Assembly (NCBI GenBank): GCA_020854105.1
Contig: JADZGB010000002.1
Span: 189,695-253,694 of the forward strand
DNA from: Burkholderiales bacterium
GTDB taxonomy: Bacteria; Pseudomonadota; Gammaproteobacteria; Burkholderiales; SHXO01
Length of the DNA: 64,000 nt
Direction: 5' to 3'
The notes below the pieces were generated by a model. That model was not told the origin of the DNA. It saw nothing but the letters and a program-made list of their open reading frames with translations, and did not search any database. Of the stretch, positions 1 through 8,512 are shown in pieces. How positions within the stretch are numbered: the first letter of the stretch is position 1; the number at the start of each line of letters is the position of its first letter. Made by a program: the position numbers and the translations under genes.

Positions 1-1439
1 TGCACTTCGATCTGCCAGGCGCCGTTGTTGGCCACCACGATCAGCGGCGTCGCGCCGTGACGCACGGCCGTGTCGATCTCCATCGCGTTGAAGCCGAAGG
101 CGCCGTCGCCGGTCGCGACCACCACCTGCCGGTCGGGGAAGGCCAGGCTGGCGGCGATGCCGAAGGGCGTGCCGATGCCGATGCAGCCGAGCGAACCCGG
201 GTCGAGATAGACCGACGACGACAATCCCACGCGCGCCAAGCTCAGGAAGTCCCCGCCGTCGGCCACCACGATGGCGCCGGGCCGCATCTGCTTCTGCAAC
301 TCCGCGAGCACTCGGTTCGGATGGATGCGGCCGTCCTTGTCCGAGGCCGCCGTTTCCATCGACCTGCGCAGTTTCGCGGCGCGTTCCAGGTGCCTGGCGC
401 GCGAGCCGTCGACCCACTGCCTGTCGAGATTGGGGCTGGGGCCGCTCGCCTTGGCCGTGATCGCCGCGAGCGCGGCACGCGGCTCGGCAAATAGTTCGAC
501 CTCGCCGCGTCTGTTATCGCGCAACTCCGAAGGCGCATCCGCGATGCGGATCAGCTTCGCCTGCTTGAACACCGCAGGCGAGCCGTAGGCGAGCTGGAAG
601 TCCAGGCGCCGACCCACGGTCACGATCACATCGGCCTCGGTCATCACCGTGCCGCGCATGGCGGCAACGGCGCAAGGATGATCGTCGGGGATGATGCCCT
701 TGCTCTCGCCGGTGTCGAGATAGAGCGCGCCGAACCTCGAGAGGAAGGCGGACAGCTCCGACGCTGCTCCGCGCGCACCGCGGCCGCTGATCACCAGCGG
801 GCGCCTGGCATTGACCAGCAGGTCCATGGCTGCCGACACGTCCAGCGCGTCGGGCAGCAGGCGCGGTCGCGGCTTCGGCTTGAAGTGCTCGGCCAGCTGG
901 ACGGGATGCGGCACGACGCCGCGCTGCGTGTCGGTCGGGAAGTCCAGGTAGACCGGCCCGGGATCGCAGCCCTGTCCCTGCGCGCGCGACACCGCTTCGT
1001 CCAGTTCCTGCAGCACCAGCGCCGGCTCGCGCACCGTGCGCGCGTAACGCGTGATCGGCCTGACCATGTCGACGTGCGGAAGATCCTGCAGCGCGCCACG
1101 ATTGTCCTGCGCGCGCGGCGGGCCGCCGGAGAGCACCAGTACGCTGGCGCGCGAGACGTACGCGTTGGCGATGCCGGTCATCGCGTTGGTCATTCCCGGC
1201 CCGGCGGTGACCAGCGCCACCCCGAGCGTGCCGGTGAGCTCGCTGTGCGCGTGCGCCATGTAGACCGCGGCGCGTTCGTCGCGCACGTCGATGATGCGGA
1301 TGCCTTCGGCATCGCAGCGCATCCAGATCGGCATGATGTGACCGCCGCACAGTGCGAAGACGCGGTCCACGCCGCGTGCCCTGAGGAAGCGGGCGATGAC
1401 TCCGGCGGCGGTATCGACGGTGAGGGGAGGCAGTGCCAT
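1..1439 (-). CDS. Thiamine diphosphate-dependent lyase/decarboxylase (acetolactate synthase-like), 3' end cut by window edge
   Basis: About 479 codons are visible and the C-terminus lies beyond the left edge. The fold is that of the acetolactate synthase/benzoylformate decarboxylase/2-hydroxyacyl-CoA lyase superfamily: an N-terminal pyrimidine-binding domain with the putative catalytic Glu in VRDERAAVYMAHA (about residue 50), a central domain near 190-320, and the C-terminal ThDP-binding motif GDGAFGFNAMEID ending in VVANN. ATG at 1439 follows AAGGAAA at a good distance. The gene is the last of a three-gene operon with an acyl-CoA ligase (14-bp gap) and a GntR regulator. Substrate cannot be read from sequence; pairing with a CoA ligase makes a 2-hydroxyacyl-CoA lyase or oxalyl-CoA-decarboxylase-like role possible (inference). 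It is unlikely to be the biosynthetic IlvB because no ilvN or ilvC lies beside it. Confidence 0.85.
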   Translation of the reverse strand, partial: MALPPLTVDTAAGVIARFLRARGVDRVFALCGGHIMPIWMRCDAEGIRIIDVRDERAAVYMAHAHSELTGTLGVALVTAGPGMTNAMTGIANAYVSRASVLVLSGGPPRAQDNRGALQDLPHVDMVRPITRYARTVREPALVLQELDEAVSRAQGQGCDPGPVYLDFPTDTQRGVVPHPVQLAEHFKPKPRPRLLPDALDVSAAMDLLVNARRPLVISGRGARGAASELSAFLSRFGALYLDTGESKGIIPDDHPCAVAAMRGTVMTEADVIVTVGRRLDFQLAYGSPAVFKQAKLIRIADAPSELRDNRRGEVELFAEPRAALAAITAKASGPSPNLDRQWVDGSRARHLERAAKLRRSMETAASDKDGRIHPNRVLAELQKQMRPGAIVVADGGDFLSLARVGLSSSVYLDPGSLGCIGIGTPFGIAASLAFPDRQVVVATGDGAFGFNAMEIDTAVRHGATPLIVVANNGAWQIEV

Positions 1440-1453
1440 GCGAGATTTCCTTT

Positions 1454-3100
1454 TTAGTGCTTGGCCGGCTTGTGCTTCTTCTGCGCACACAGATCGATCA
1501 CGCCGGGCTGTTGCCGCGGGTCGACGCCGGGCGGGAAGATGTGGATCTTCTGAACCTTGGCCGACGTGCCGGTGGGCAGGCTGTCCACGAACAGCACCCA
1601 GCCCGGCGCCTTGAAGTAGGCCATGCGTTCGAAGCACCAGTCGAAGATCTCCTGCGCGAGCGCCGCGCGGCTGGCCTCGCTGGCGACATCCGCCGGATCC
1701 TTCGCGATCACGCAGGCCATCACTTCCTCTTCGCGCACCTCGTCCGGTGCAGCGATGACCGCGACCTGCTTGACCTTGTCGTGCGACGTGATGCTGGCCT
1801 CGACCTCGGCCGCGGCGATGTTCTCTCCGGAACGACGGATGATGTTCTTCTTGCGATCGAGGAAGTACAGGCAGCCTTCGGCGTCGCGCACCACCGCGTC
1901 GCCGGTATGGAACCAGCCGCCGCGCCACGCGTCCTCGGTGGCTTCTGCGTTCTTCAGATAGCCGGAGAAGAAGCCCTTGCGCGGCGCCTGTGCGCTGTGG
2001 CGGATGACCAGTTCGCCCTGCACGCCGGGCGGACACTCGTTGCCCCGGTCGTCGATGACGCACGCTTCTACCCACTTGCTCACCGTGCCGAACGAGCGCG
2101 TGTGGATCCTGCGCGGCTCGTGGCAGTCGCTGATCAGCCGTCCGGTCTCGGTCATCGCCCACATCTCCACCACCGGGAAGCCAAAGCGCTTCTCGAACGG
2201 CTCGTGCTGGCTGGGTTCGATGCCCGCGCACAGCGAGAAGCGCACCTGGTGCGCACGCTCCTCCGGCGTCTCCGGCAGCTTGAGCAGGATGTTGGGAATG
2301 ATCCCCTGGAACTGGGCGGCGGTCGCGCGCGTGGCGACGAGATCCTTCCACCAGGTGCTGGCGTGGAAGCGGTCGGGGAAGATCAGGCAGCCGCCGGTAA
2401 TCAGCAGGGCCGGCGCGGCGACCGACAGGCAGTTGGCGTGGTGCAGCGGCAGTGGGTTGTACAGGCGTTCCTCGCCTTCACGGAAGGCGAGGCGTCCACC
2501 GAGATCCACGTAGCACTGGCCGAAGGTGTGGAAGTACTCGTTGGTGAGGATGCAGCCCTTGGGCCGGCCGGTGGTACCCGAGGTGTAGAGCAGGGCGGCC
2601 TCGGTGGATGCGTCAGGCGCGGCGGTGGCGGCCGCGGTGCGCGGGGCGGGCAGCGTGTCGGGGAAGTGCTCGAACGATACGCAGGGCAGCCTCAGGGCCT
2701 CGCACACGGGGCCCACCAGTTCCGCGTGCGTGTCCACGCTGATGCACAGCTGCGCCTCGGAGTGCTCGAGCACGTAGCGGATCTCGTCCGCACGGTAGTC
2801 CGGGTTGAGCGGCACCACGCCCGCACCCAGCGCGTTGAGCGCGTAGTAGTGGAAGAAGAACTCGGGACGCTGATTGAACAGGATCGCGACGCGATGGCCC
2901 GGCCTGTAGCCCGCGCGTCGGTAGACCTCGCGTTTCGCCTCGACCTGCGCGAGGGTCTGCGCCCACGTCACTTCCCAGCCGTCGGGGTGATAGCTGCGCC
3001 CGGCCATCGGCGGCACGCAGTAGGCGGCATGGTCGGCAAATCGTTCGGCGGCGCGCTGCAGCGAGCGATACAGCGTGCCGTAGTGGGATGCGTCCATCAT
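1454..3100 (-). CDS. AMP-forming acyl-CoA synthetase/ligase
   Basis: A 548-residue member of the ANL superfamily that would activate a carboxylic acid to its acyl-AMP and then acyl-CoA in the cytoplasm. The phosphate-binding motif LLYTSGTTGRPKG is at about 170-182, the hinge region with GWFHTGDAV and DRKKNIIRRSGENI is in the last third, and the catalytic lysine of the C-terminal domain is Lys515 in PTGTSAKVQK. It resembles crotonobetaine/carnitine-CoA ligases and other medium-chain ligases, but the substrate is not evident. ATG codons exist at 3100 and 3097; the first overlaps the stop of the upstream regulator, so the two are probably translationally coupled. The ThDP enzyme follows after 14 bp. 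Confidence 0.88.
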   Translation of the reverse strand: MMDASHYGTLYRSLQRAAERFADHAAYCVPPMAGRSYHPDGWEVTWAQTLAQVEAKREVYRRAGYRPGHRVAILFNQRPEFFFHYYALNALGAGVVPLNPDYRADEIRYVLEHSEAQLCISVDTHAELVGPVCEALRLPCVSFEHFPDTLPAPRTAAATAAPDASTEAALLYTSGTTGRPKGCILTNEYFHTFGQCYVDLGGRLAFREGEERLYNPLPLHHANCLSVAAPALLITGGCLIFPDRFHASTWWKDLVATRATAAQFQGIIPNILLKLPETPEERAHQVRFSLCAGIEPSQHEPFEKRFGFPVVEMWAMTETGRLISDCHEPRRIHTRSFGTVSKWVEACVIDDRGNECPPGVQGELVIRHSAQAPRKGFFSGYLKNAEATEDAWRGGWFHTGDAVVRDAEGCLYFLDRKKNIIRRSGENIAAAEVEASITSHDKVKQVAVIAAPDEVREEEVMACVIAKDPADVASEASRAALAQEIFDWCFERMAYFKAPGWVLFVDSLPTGTSAKVQKIHIFPPGVDPRQQPGVIDLCAQKKHKPAKH

Positions 3101-3819
3101 CTCGTTGTCTTCCCTGCGGTGATCCGGCGACTGCCGCCGGTGCGTCTGGCTGATTTCGGCGTCTCGCTCGGTAGAAGGCGGCTGGTGAGGGTCTGCGAGG
3201 CGTGCGAGATGTGCTCGCGCGCGAGGCGCTCAGCCTGTATGGCGTCGCCCGCGATCACCGCCTCCAGGATGCGTTCGTGCTGATTCCAGATGTCGGCGGG
3301 CGTCTCACCGTGCAGCAGCACTTCACCCATTACCCGGCGCAGATAGCTCCAGTGCACGTTGCTCGCCTCGGCGATCAGCGGATTGCCGGACAGACCGTAG
3401 AGGAAGAAGTGGAAGTCCATGTCGGTCGCGATCATCCTCGCGATCGAGCGGGTGGCCACCGCGGCTCGCCCGCGTTCGATGAAGGCAGGCCCTTCCTTGC
3501 GCGCCGCCTCGCTGCCGCGCTCGGCTGCCTTCGCGCTGGCCAGCCCGTCGAGCATGCCGCGGATCTCGTACAGGTGGCGCACGTAGTCCGCATCGAGCGG
3601 GGCGACCATCAGACCGCGTCCGGGCGCATCGCGCAGCAGGCCCTGGCGCTTGAGCAGCAGCAGCGCCTGCTGTACCGGCTGGCGCGAGACTCCTAGGGAT
3701 TCGGCGATCTCCTCCTGGATGACGCGCCCGTTGGGGGCGAGCTTGCCCGCGGAGATCTCGGACAGGATCGCGTCGTAGACCTGGTCGACCAGGGTAGGCT
3801 GGGTGGGCAGGGGGCACAT
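3097..3819 (-). CDS. GntR-family transcriptional regulator (FCD/FadR subfamily)
   Basis: Has an N-terminal winged helix-turn-helix (IQEEIAESLGVSRQPVQQAL, then a wing with GRGLMVAPL) and a C-terminal FCD ligand-binding domain with the His/Asp pattern expected for a metal-bound effector (DMDFHFFLYGLSGNP; EHISHA near the end). I chose ATG 3819 (240 residues) because it starts just before the first helix; TTG 3870 and ATG 3852 are in frame upstream but would place coding sequence across a palindrome that looks like its operator (3851-3866). No strong Shine-Dalgarno sequence is visible for any of these starts. First gene of the operon with the acyl-CoA ligase and ThDP enzyme, which it probably controls by autoregulation in response to an organic acid. 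Confidence 0.87.
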   Translation of the reverse strand: MCPLPTQPTLVDQVYDAILSEISAGKLAPNGRVIQEEIAESLGVSRQPVQQALLLLKRQGLLRDAPGRGLMVAPLDADYVRHLYEIRGMLDGLASAKAAERGSEAARKEGPAFIERGRAAVATRSIARMIATDMDFHFFLYGLSGNPLIAEASNVHWSYLRRVMGEVLLHGETPADIWNQHERILEAVIAGDAIQAERLAREHISHASQTLTSRLLPSETPKSARRTGGSRRITAGKTTR

Positions 3820-3850
3820 GACGGGGGTGCAACGTGGACCGGATTTTAGC

Positions 3851-3866
3851 ATTCTGAATTCAGAGT
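3851..3866. promoter_or_regulatory. Candidate operator of the GntR regulator
   Basis: ATTCTGAATTCAGAGT contains the perfect 12-bp palindrome TCTGAATTCAGA; 14 of 16 positions are symmetric. It lies 32 bp upstream of the chosen regulator start, an AT-rich island in GC-rich sequence. FCD-type regulators commonly bind short dyads in their own promoter, so this is a plausible operator. Function is inferred only from symmetry and position. Confidence 0.45.
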
Positions 3867-3988
3867 GCAATCGGGTGCTCGCGCCGAGGGGAGTCGACGC
3901 TGTCGCACGAGCGAATGAAAGCCTGCCCCGGAGTGCTTCTGACCTGCCTGAGCTTTATCGAGCCACTTATTCCTGGAACCGGACTCGT

Positions 3989-4369
3989 CTACCTACACGC
4001 GACCATCAGCAGGGTCTCCTGCACGGAACCCGGCGGCACGCTCTCCCACTCGTGCATGGAGTCGTCCTCGTAGATGACCGCGCCCGCGCCCATGCGTTCG
4101 GCGTGCAGCGAGGTGTGCAGGCCACGCATGCGCTTGCCGGCGCAGTCGTACTCGTTGTGCGACTTCTGGGAGAAGTAGCCGACTTCCACCATGCGCTGGA
4201 AGGTCCCGTAGTCGAAGATCGACCACATCTTGACCGTGCTGACGGCCTTCTCGATCGTTGCGGCGTCGGCGTAGGTCGTGCCGCGTGGATCCTCGCCCAC
4301 GGCGGTCCACGCCGCGAATGCGGGTGTGGCGAGACAAAGCAGGGCGGCGGCAACGACTCCGTTCTTCAT
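3989..4369 (-). CDS. Small secreted protein, surface-adhesin-E-like
   Basis: A 126-residue protein with a Sec signal peptide (MKNGVVAAALLCLATPAFAA, cleavage near residue 19). The mature part reads as a single small beta-rich domain with WTAVGEDPRGTTYADAATI followed by KMWSIFDYG, a pattern I associate with the surface-adhesin protein E family of proteobacteria, where the function is mostly unproven. One internal Cys (EYDCAGKR) and one near the C-terminus (MVACR) could form a disulfide. ATG at 4369 is 11 bp downstream of the stop of the AraD1-type gene, so both are likely on one transcript. Family assignment is tentative. Confidence 0.72.
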   Translation of the reverse strand: MKNGVVAAALLCLATPAFAAWTAVGEDPRGTTYADAATIEKAVSTVKMWSIFDYGTFQRMVEVGYFSQKSHNEYDCAGKRMRGLHTSLHAERMGAGAVIYEDDSMHEWESVPPGSVQETLLMVACR

Positions 4370-4380
4370 GCTCGATCGTC

Positions 4381-5379
4381 TCACAGGGGCTTCACGCTCA
4401 CCGGGCCGTAATGCCGGCGCGCCGCCCCGAGCGGATTGCGCAATGGCCGGCCGAAGCCCTGCGCTTCGATCTCGAACAAGTCGCCCACCTTCGCCTTCAC
4501 GTTCTTGGTGAAGCTGCCGGTAGCGGCGCCGAAGAAGTGCACGTGCACGTCGCCGGGGCGGCGGAAGTCGGCGTACTTGAAGTGGTGGTGCTCGAGGTTG
4601 GTGATCGAGTGCGCCATGTTGTCGTCGCCGGAGAGCCAGCTCTCGTTCCAGATCGCCTCGCCGTTGCGCGTGAGCCGTGCCTCGCCGGTCACGTTGGCGG
4701 GCAGTGCGCCCAGCAGCAGCTCGGGTCCGTACGAGCACTGGCGCAACTTCGAGTGTGCGAGGTACAGGTAGTTCTGCCGCTCCATGACGTGATCGGAATA
4801 CTCGTTGCCGAGCGCGAAGCCGACGCGCCACGGCGTGCCGTCGTCGCCGATCACGTACAAACCCACGATCTCGACCTCGTCGCCTCCGTCCAGCGCATAG
4901 GCGGGCAGCTCGAGCGCCTGGCCTGGCGCCACCACGCAGCGTCCGTCACCCTTGTAGAACCATTCGGGCTGCACGCCGATCTGGCCGGCCCTGGGCTTGC
5001 CGCCCTCGACGCCCCACTTGAACATCTTCATCGAGTCGGTCAGTTGCGCCTCGTCCTGGGATAGCTTGGCGTGCATCGAGTCGCGCGCGGCGGCGCTGCC
5101 CAGGTGGGACAGGCCGGTGCCGGTCACCAGCCAGCGGGCGACGTCGGGATGATCCAGGGGCGGCAGCAGGCGCTGTCCGGACATCACCTCGTCATAGCTC
5201 ACGCTCTGCGACGAGAGCCGGCCGCGCACCAGTTGCTCAAGGGTGTGCCTGCCGCGGATCGCCTCCACCGCCAGGCGGTACACCGAGTCCGCGTCCTGCA
5301 CGGGCTGCAGGCTGCGTCCGTCCTCGCTCGGCACACCCACCCTGCGCGTTTCTCCCTCGTGCCACTGCACCAGCCGCAT
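4381..5379 (-). CDS. AraD1/GguC family protein (fumarylacetoacetate-hydrolase fold)
   Basis: A 332-residue protein matching AraD1/GguC-type proteins in length and N-terminus (MRLVQWHEGETRRVGV). Members have the FAH fold and act on sugar-acid derived 2-keto-3-deoxy acids; AraD1 is tied to arabinose catabolism in rhizobia. Likely acidic metal ligands lie in the second half (GNEYSDHVMERQNYLYLAHSK region, about 195-215). ATG 5379 has AGGAG upstream (5386-5391 read on the minus strand). Divergent from an enol-lactonase-like hydrolase 126 bp away, consistent with a shared acid-degradation role, but no sugar transporter or dehydrogenase partner is beside it, so the substrate stays open. Confidence 0.82.
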   Translation of the reverse strand: MRLVQWHEGETRRVGVPSEDGRSLQPVQDADSVYRLAVEAIRGRHTLEQLVRGRLSSQSVSYDEVMSGQRLLPPLDHPDVARWLVTGTGLSHLGSAAARDSMHAKLSQDEAQLTDSMKMFKWGVEGGKPRAGQIGVQPEWFYKGDGRCVVAPGQALELPAYALDGGDEVEIVGLYVIGDDGTPWRVGFALGNEYSDHVMERQNYLYLAHSKLRQCSYGPELLLGALPANVTGEARLTRNGEAIWNESWLSGDDNMAHSITNLEHHHFKYADFRRPGDVHVHFFGAATGSFTKNVKAKVGDLFEIEAQGFGRPLRNPLGAARRHYGPVSVKPL

Positions 5380-5455
5380 GCCCTTCTCCTCCTGTCGTCG
5401 TGGCCCGAAGGATGGAACGAAGCGCCCTGTCGGTCAAGCTATACTCGGGCGCACG

Positions 5456-5485
5456 ACAACAACGACACGTACAACAACGACACGT
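5456..5485 (+). repeat. Exact 15-bp tandem duplication in a leader region
   Basis: The unit ACAACAACGACACGT occurs twice head to tail (5456-5470 and 5471-5485). It sits between a TATACT -10-like hexamer (5440-5445) and the ATG of the hydrolase at 5506, so it is probably in the 5' leader of that transcript. Confidence 0.9.
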
Positions 5486-5505
5486 CCAGTCCGGGGGGAG
5501 CGAGC

Positions 5506-6288
5506 ATGAAGAGCATCTGCAACGGTGTAGGCATCCACTACGAGATCGAGGGGGAAGGGCCGTGGGTGGTGATGAGTCACTCGCTCGCGTGCAACCTGCA
5601 CATGTGGGACGATCAGGCGAAGACGCTCGCCGCCCGCTACGGGGTGCTGCGCTTCGACACGCGGGGGCACGGCAGCAGTGACGCACCGGTCACCGCGTAC
5701 ACGCTGGAGCAGATGGCCGACGACGTGAAGGCGCTGCTCGACACGGTGGGCGTCAAGGATCCCCACTTCGTCGGCCTGTCGATGGGCGGCATGATCGGCA
5801 TGACCTTCGCGCTGAAGTACCCGGGCGTGCTGCGCAGCCTGGTGCTGTGCGACACCACCAGCCGCTATCCCGCCGAAGCACGCGGCATCTGGACCGACCG
5901 CATCAAGCTCGCCACCGACCAGGGCATGGAGCCGCTGGTGCAGCCGACCTTGAAGCGCTGGTTCACCGAGCCCTACCTGGCCAAGGGCGGCCCGGTGGTG
6001 GAGAAGGTTGCGCAGATGATCCGCAGCACACCGGCGATGGGCTACGTCGGATGTTGCCACGCCATTCCGATGATCGACGTGACCAGCAGGCTGGCGGAGA
6101 TCAAGTGCCCGATCCAGGTGATCGTCGGCGAGCAGGATGCGGGCACGCCGGTGGCGATGGCGCAGGAAATCCACCACGCCGCGCCGAACTCCGAGCTGGT
6201 GATCATTCCGGACGCCTCGCACCTGTCGAACATGGAGCAGCCGCAGGCGTTCGACAAGGCGATGACGGGATTCCTGGCGAGGAGTTAG
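5506..6288 (+). CDS. Alpha/beta hydrolase, 3-oxoadipate enol-lactonase-like
   Basis: A 260-residue alpha/beta hydrolase with the nucleophile elbow GLSMGG (Ser about 90), an acid in VIVGEQDAGTP and the catalytic His in DASHLSNMEQ near the C-terminus. Overall layout fits the PcaD group (hydrolysis of beta-ketoadipate enol-lactone), but no other beta-ketoadipate genes are present, so the true substrate may be another lactone or ester. ATG 5506 is preceded by GGGGGAGCGAGC. Earlier in-frame starts exist but run through the divergent promoter region. Faces the AraD1-type gene. Confidence 0.8.
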   Translation: MKSICNGVGIHYEIEGEGPWVVMSHSLACNLHMWDDQAKTLAARYGVLRFDTRGHGSSDAPVTAYTLEQMADDVKALLDTVGVKDPHFVGLSMGGMIGMTFALKYPGVLRSLVLCDTTSRYPAEARGIWTDRIKLATDQGMEPLVQPTLKRWFTEPYLAKGGPVVEKVAQMIRSTPAMGYVGCCHAIPMIDVTSRLAEIKCPIQVIVGEQDAGTPVAMAQEIHHAAPNSELVIIPDASHLSNMEQPQAFDKAMTGFLARS

Positions 6289-6353
6289 GAAGGAGAAAAC
6301 CCTGTCTGTCTGGCAGGGTCGCGGCTTTCGCCGGGGCGACGGTGCCTGTGGCA

Positions 6354-6408
6354 GGGTCCCGGCTCCGGATCAAGACATTCCGGGGCAGGCGTTCACGCGC
6401 CGGGACGA
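6354..6408. repeat. Dispersed GC-rich intergenic repeat, copy 1
   Basis: This 55-bp segment (GGGTCCCGGCTCCGGATCAA at its start) matches 19879-19933 at 44 of 55 positions. It contains short inverted parts (TCCGG/CCGG, GGGCAGGCG) and lies at the 3' side of a gene, as expected for REP-like elements of proteobacteria. The surrounding 6300-6520 interval also holds internal repeats of TGGCAGGGTC (6311 and 6350). Confidence 0.75.
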
Positions 6409-6475
6409 CGGTGCTTCTGTTCCGGCTTGTCGGGATAGCTGGTTGCCTCTGGCCGGATCCCGATTTTTCAATGCG

Positions 6476-6520
6476 TCCGTCATCCCGGCGCAAGTCCGAC
6501 AAAAGCCGGAATCCAGGTTT
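6476..6520. repeat. REP-like element (TCATCCCGGCGCAAG...GCCGGAATCCAG type)
   Basis: The sequence around GTCATCCCGGCGCAAG and AAGCCGGAATCCAGG resembles a very common intergenic element of beta- and gammaproteobacteria, with a CCGGC/GCCGG stem interrupted by GTCCGACAAAA. It ends at the stop codon of the minus-strand peptidase gene, where it may act as a 3'-end structure. Confidence 0.55.
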
Positions 6521-8512
6521 TCAGCCCTGGATGTTCAGCCGCTGCGCCCGCACGGGCCAGGTGCCGCGGGCGATCGCGCGAGCGCCCTCGAACACCAGCC
6601 AGCTCTGCCTGCCGTAGTGCGGCAGCGCTCTGCGCAACGCCGCCACGGCCTGCGCATCGCGCGCGGCGATGACGAGGATGGTCGTTGCGCTGCCGTCCCT
6701 GGCCGTCCACACCCTGGCGCTGCCTGTCGTCCCGACTTCCGCGGGCGCGGCAGGAAGTCCGCGCGCGCTGAGCAGTGCGTCGATGCGATCCAGTGGCGCG
6801 ATCAGCAGCAGCGGACCGCTGTCCGCTTCCGCGGATGGCGGATGATCGAGGAAGCTGTTCGCCAGCTCGCGTGCGGCGGTCTGGAAGTCGGCGTCGTCGG
6901 AGGCGATCAGAAGGCGGGTGCGCGGGTCCACCATCGCGTTGCGCAGAATCGGCGGCAGTTCGCCGCTGTCGAGCAGGCGGAACGTATTCAGACCGGGGTC
7001 GAGCACGACCGCATCGGCACGTCCGGCGCCGGGCACGACGAATGTCTGGCGCGCGTCCGTCATCCGCAGCACGGCGTGGCGGCGGTTCGTATCGCTGTCC
7101 GTGATTTCGACGGGCACGTCCAGGACATAAGGCGGCATTCCCTGGATGAGTTCGACGACCAGATCGTCACCGCGTCGCTGCGCGCGCTGCAGTCGCAGGC
7201 GCGGTGCGCCGGCGCGATCCAGCCATTGTGCGAAGAAGCCGGTCAGGTCCTCGCCAGCGGCGTCCTGGAATGCGCGGCGCAGGTCGTCCCAGCTGGCGCG
7301 GCGGAAGCGGTGGCTGTCCCAGAATCGGCGCAGGCCGTGCTCGAAGGCATCCACGCCAATGCGCGCGCGCAACATGTGGAACACGAACGCGGCCTTGTTG
7401 TAGCCGACGATCTGCGACGTGCCGTGAGTGCGCGAGGTGAAGGTGCGCAGCGGCGCATCTCCCTGCTCTGGAATCGCGGCGAAGTCGCGCAGCCAGTCCA
7501 GGCGCATGGTGCGCGCCGCGTCCGCGCCTTCTGCCTCCTCGTAGGCGTAATCGGCCAGGAAGGTCGTGAGGCCCTCGGCCCAGTTGCCCGAGGCATAGTC
7601 GACGTATACCCCGTTGCCCCACCAGTTGTGCAGCACCTCGTGCCCGAGCGAGGTGGCGCGGATGAAGGGAAGCCTGAGCACCTCCACCCCGAGGTAGGCG
7701 AGCGTCGGCATGCCGAAGCCGGTCGGCAGTGGGCTCGACACCACGCCGAACTCGTCGAAGGGATACGCGCCCACACGTGCGCTGTAGCGCTCGACGTAAC
7801 GCACGCTGTCATCCAGGTAGCCGGAGGAGAGTTCGGCGATCTCCGGGTGAAACCAGGTGCGCAGGCGCACGCGCTTTCCGGCGACCTCGACGGTGCGCGA
7901 GTCGACGACGTACGGACCGGCCATCAGGTCGATGCCGTCGGTGGACACGTCGACCGCATAGCGGGCGCGGTAGCCGTGCACGCCGTCCGATTCCTCGAGC
8001 TGGCGCCCCGGTACCAGGCCGCGCTGCCCCGGCGGCAGCCGCAGCGTGAGCCGGTAGCGCAGCGGCGCCTCGCCCACCATGGGATACCAGCCGGTGCCGG
8101 CCGGCAGATAGCTGCCGCGCGCATCCGCCATCGGCACCAGACCTTCGAGGGTGCCGCGATGGTCGGTCTGCGCGAGCGGCGCGACCTTGCCCTCGTAGCG
8201 CAGGTGCAGGCGGTGCACGCCGGAAAGGTCCACGTGGTGTACGCGCAGTGCGCCACGCCGGCGGCCCTCGCCCAGCGGGTGCCCGTCCAGCGTTGCCTCG
8301 GCGATGTGCAGGCCCGCATCGAGGCTCACCTCCACCGCTCCGGTGCCGCGCAGCTGCAGGACGTCGTCCACGCGCAATGCACGCGTGTGCGGGTCCAGTT
8401 CCACGTCCAGTTCGTGCATCACCTCGACCTGCCCGCCAGCGTGCGCGCACGGCACGGCACCGGCCCACAACGCCACGGCGAGGACAGCCGTGCGAGTGCG
8501 CAGCCGCGTCAC
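6521..8512 (-). CDS. Secreted M1-family-like metallopeptidase
   Basis: 663 residues with a signal peptide (cleavage near CAHA-GG, residue 25). The zinc site is HEVLH at 291-295 with the third ligand probably Glu313 in NWAEG; the spacing is one residue shorter than the classical HEXXH-X18-E. A GFGMPT segment (265-270) replaces the GAMEN exopeptidase motif, and Tyr371 in GYNKAAFVFHML fits the catalytic tyrosine. The last 150 residues (LLIASDDADF onward) look like an extra domain. It starts with GTG 8512 overlapping the stop of the ChaN-PDZ gene (GTGA), so the two are translationally coupled. Lack of GAMEN argues against simple aminopeptidase activity; the role is probably in the periplasm. Confidence 0.8.
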   Translation of the reverse strand: MTRLRTRTAVLAVALWAGAVPCAHAGGQVEVMHELDVELDPHTRALRVDDVLQLRGTGAVEVSLDAGLHIAEATLDGHPLGEGRRRGALRVHHVDLSGVHRLHLRYEGKVAPLAQTDHRGTLEGLVPMADARGSYLPAGTGWYPMVGEAPLRYRLTLRLPPGQRGLVPGRQLEESDGVHGYRARYAVDVSTDGIDLMAGPYVVDSRTVEVAGKRVRLRTWFHPEIAELSSGYLDDSVRYVERYSARVGAYPFDEFGVVSSPLPTGFGMPTLAYLGVEVLRLPFIRATSLGHEVLHNWWGNGVYVDYASGNWAEGLTTFLADYAYEEAEGADAARTMRLDWLRDFAAIPEQGDAPLRTFTSRTHGTSQIVGYNKAAFVFHMLRARIGVDAFEHGLRRFWDSHRFRRASWDDLRRAFQDAAGEDLTGFFAQWLDRAGAPRLRLQRAQRRGDDLVVELIQGMPPYVLDVPVEITDSDTNRRHAVLRMTDARQTFVVPGAGRADAVVLDPGLNTFRLLDSGELPPILRNAMVDPRTRLLIASDDADFQTAARELANSFLDHPPSAEADSGPLLLIAPLDRIDALLSARGLPAAPAEVGTTGSARVWTARDGSATTILVIAARDAQAVAALRRALPHYGRQSWLVFEGARAIARGTWPVRAQRLNIQG

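Noticed and set aside
1433-3283. 616-codon plus-strand frame opposite the acyl-CoA ligase
   Set aside because: Shadow frame in GC-rich DNA; the minus-strand protein has intact ANL motifs.
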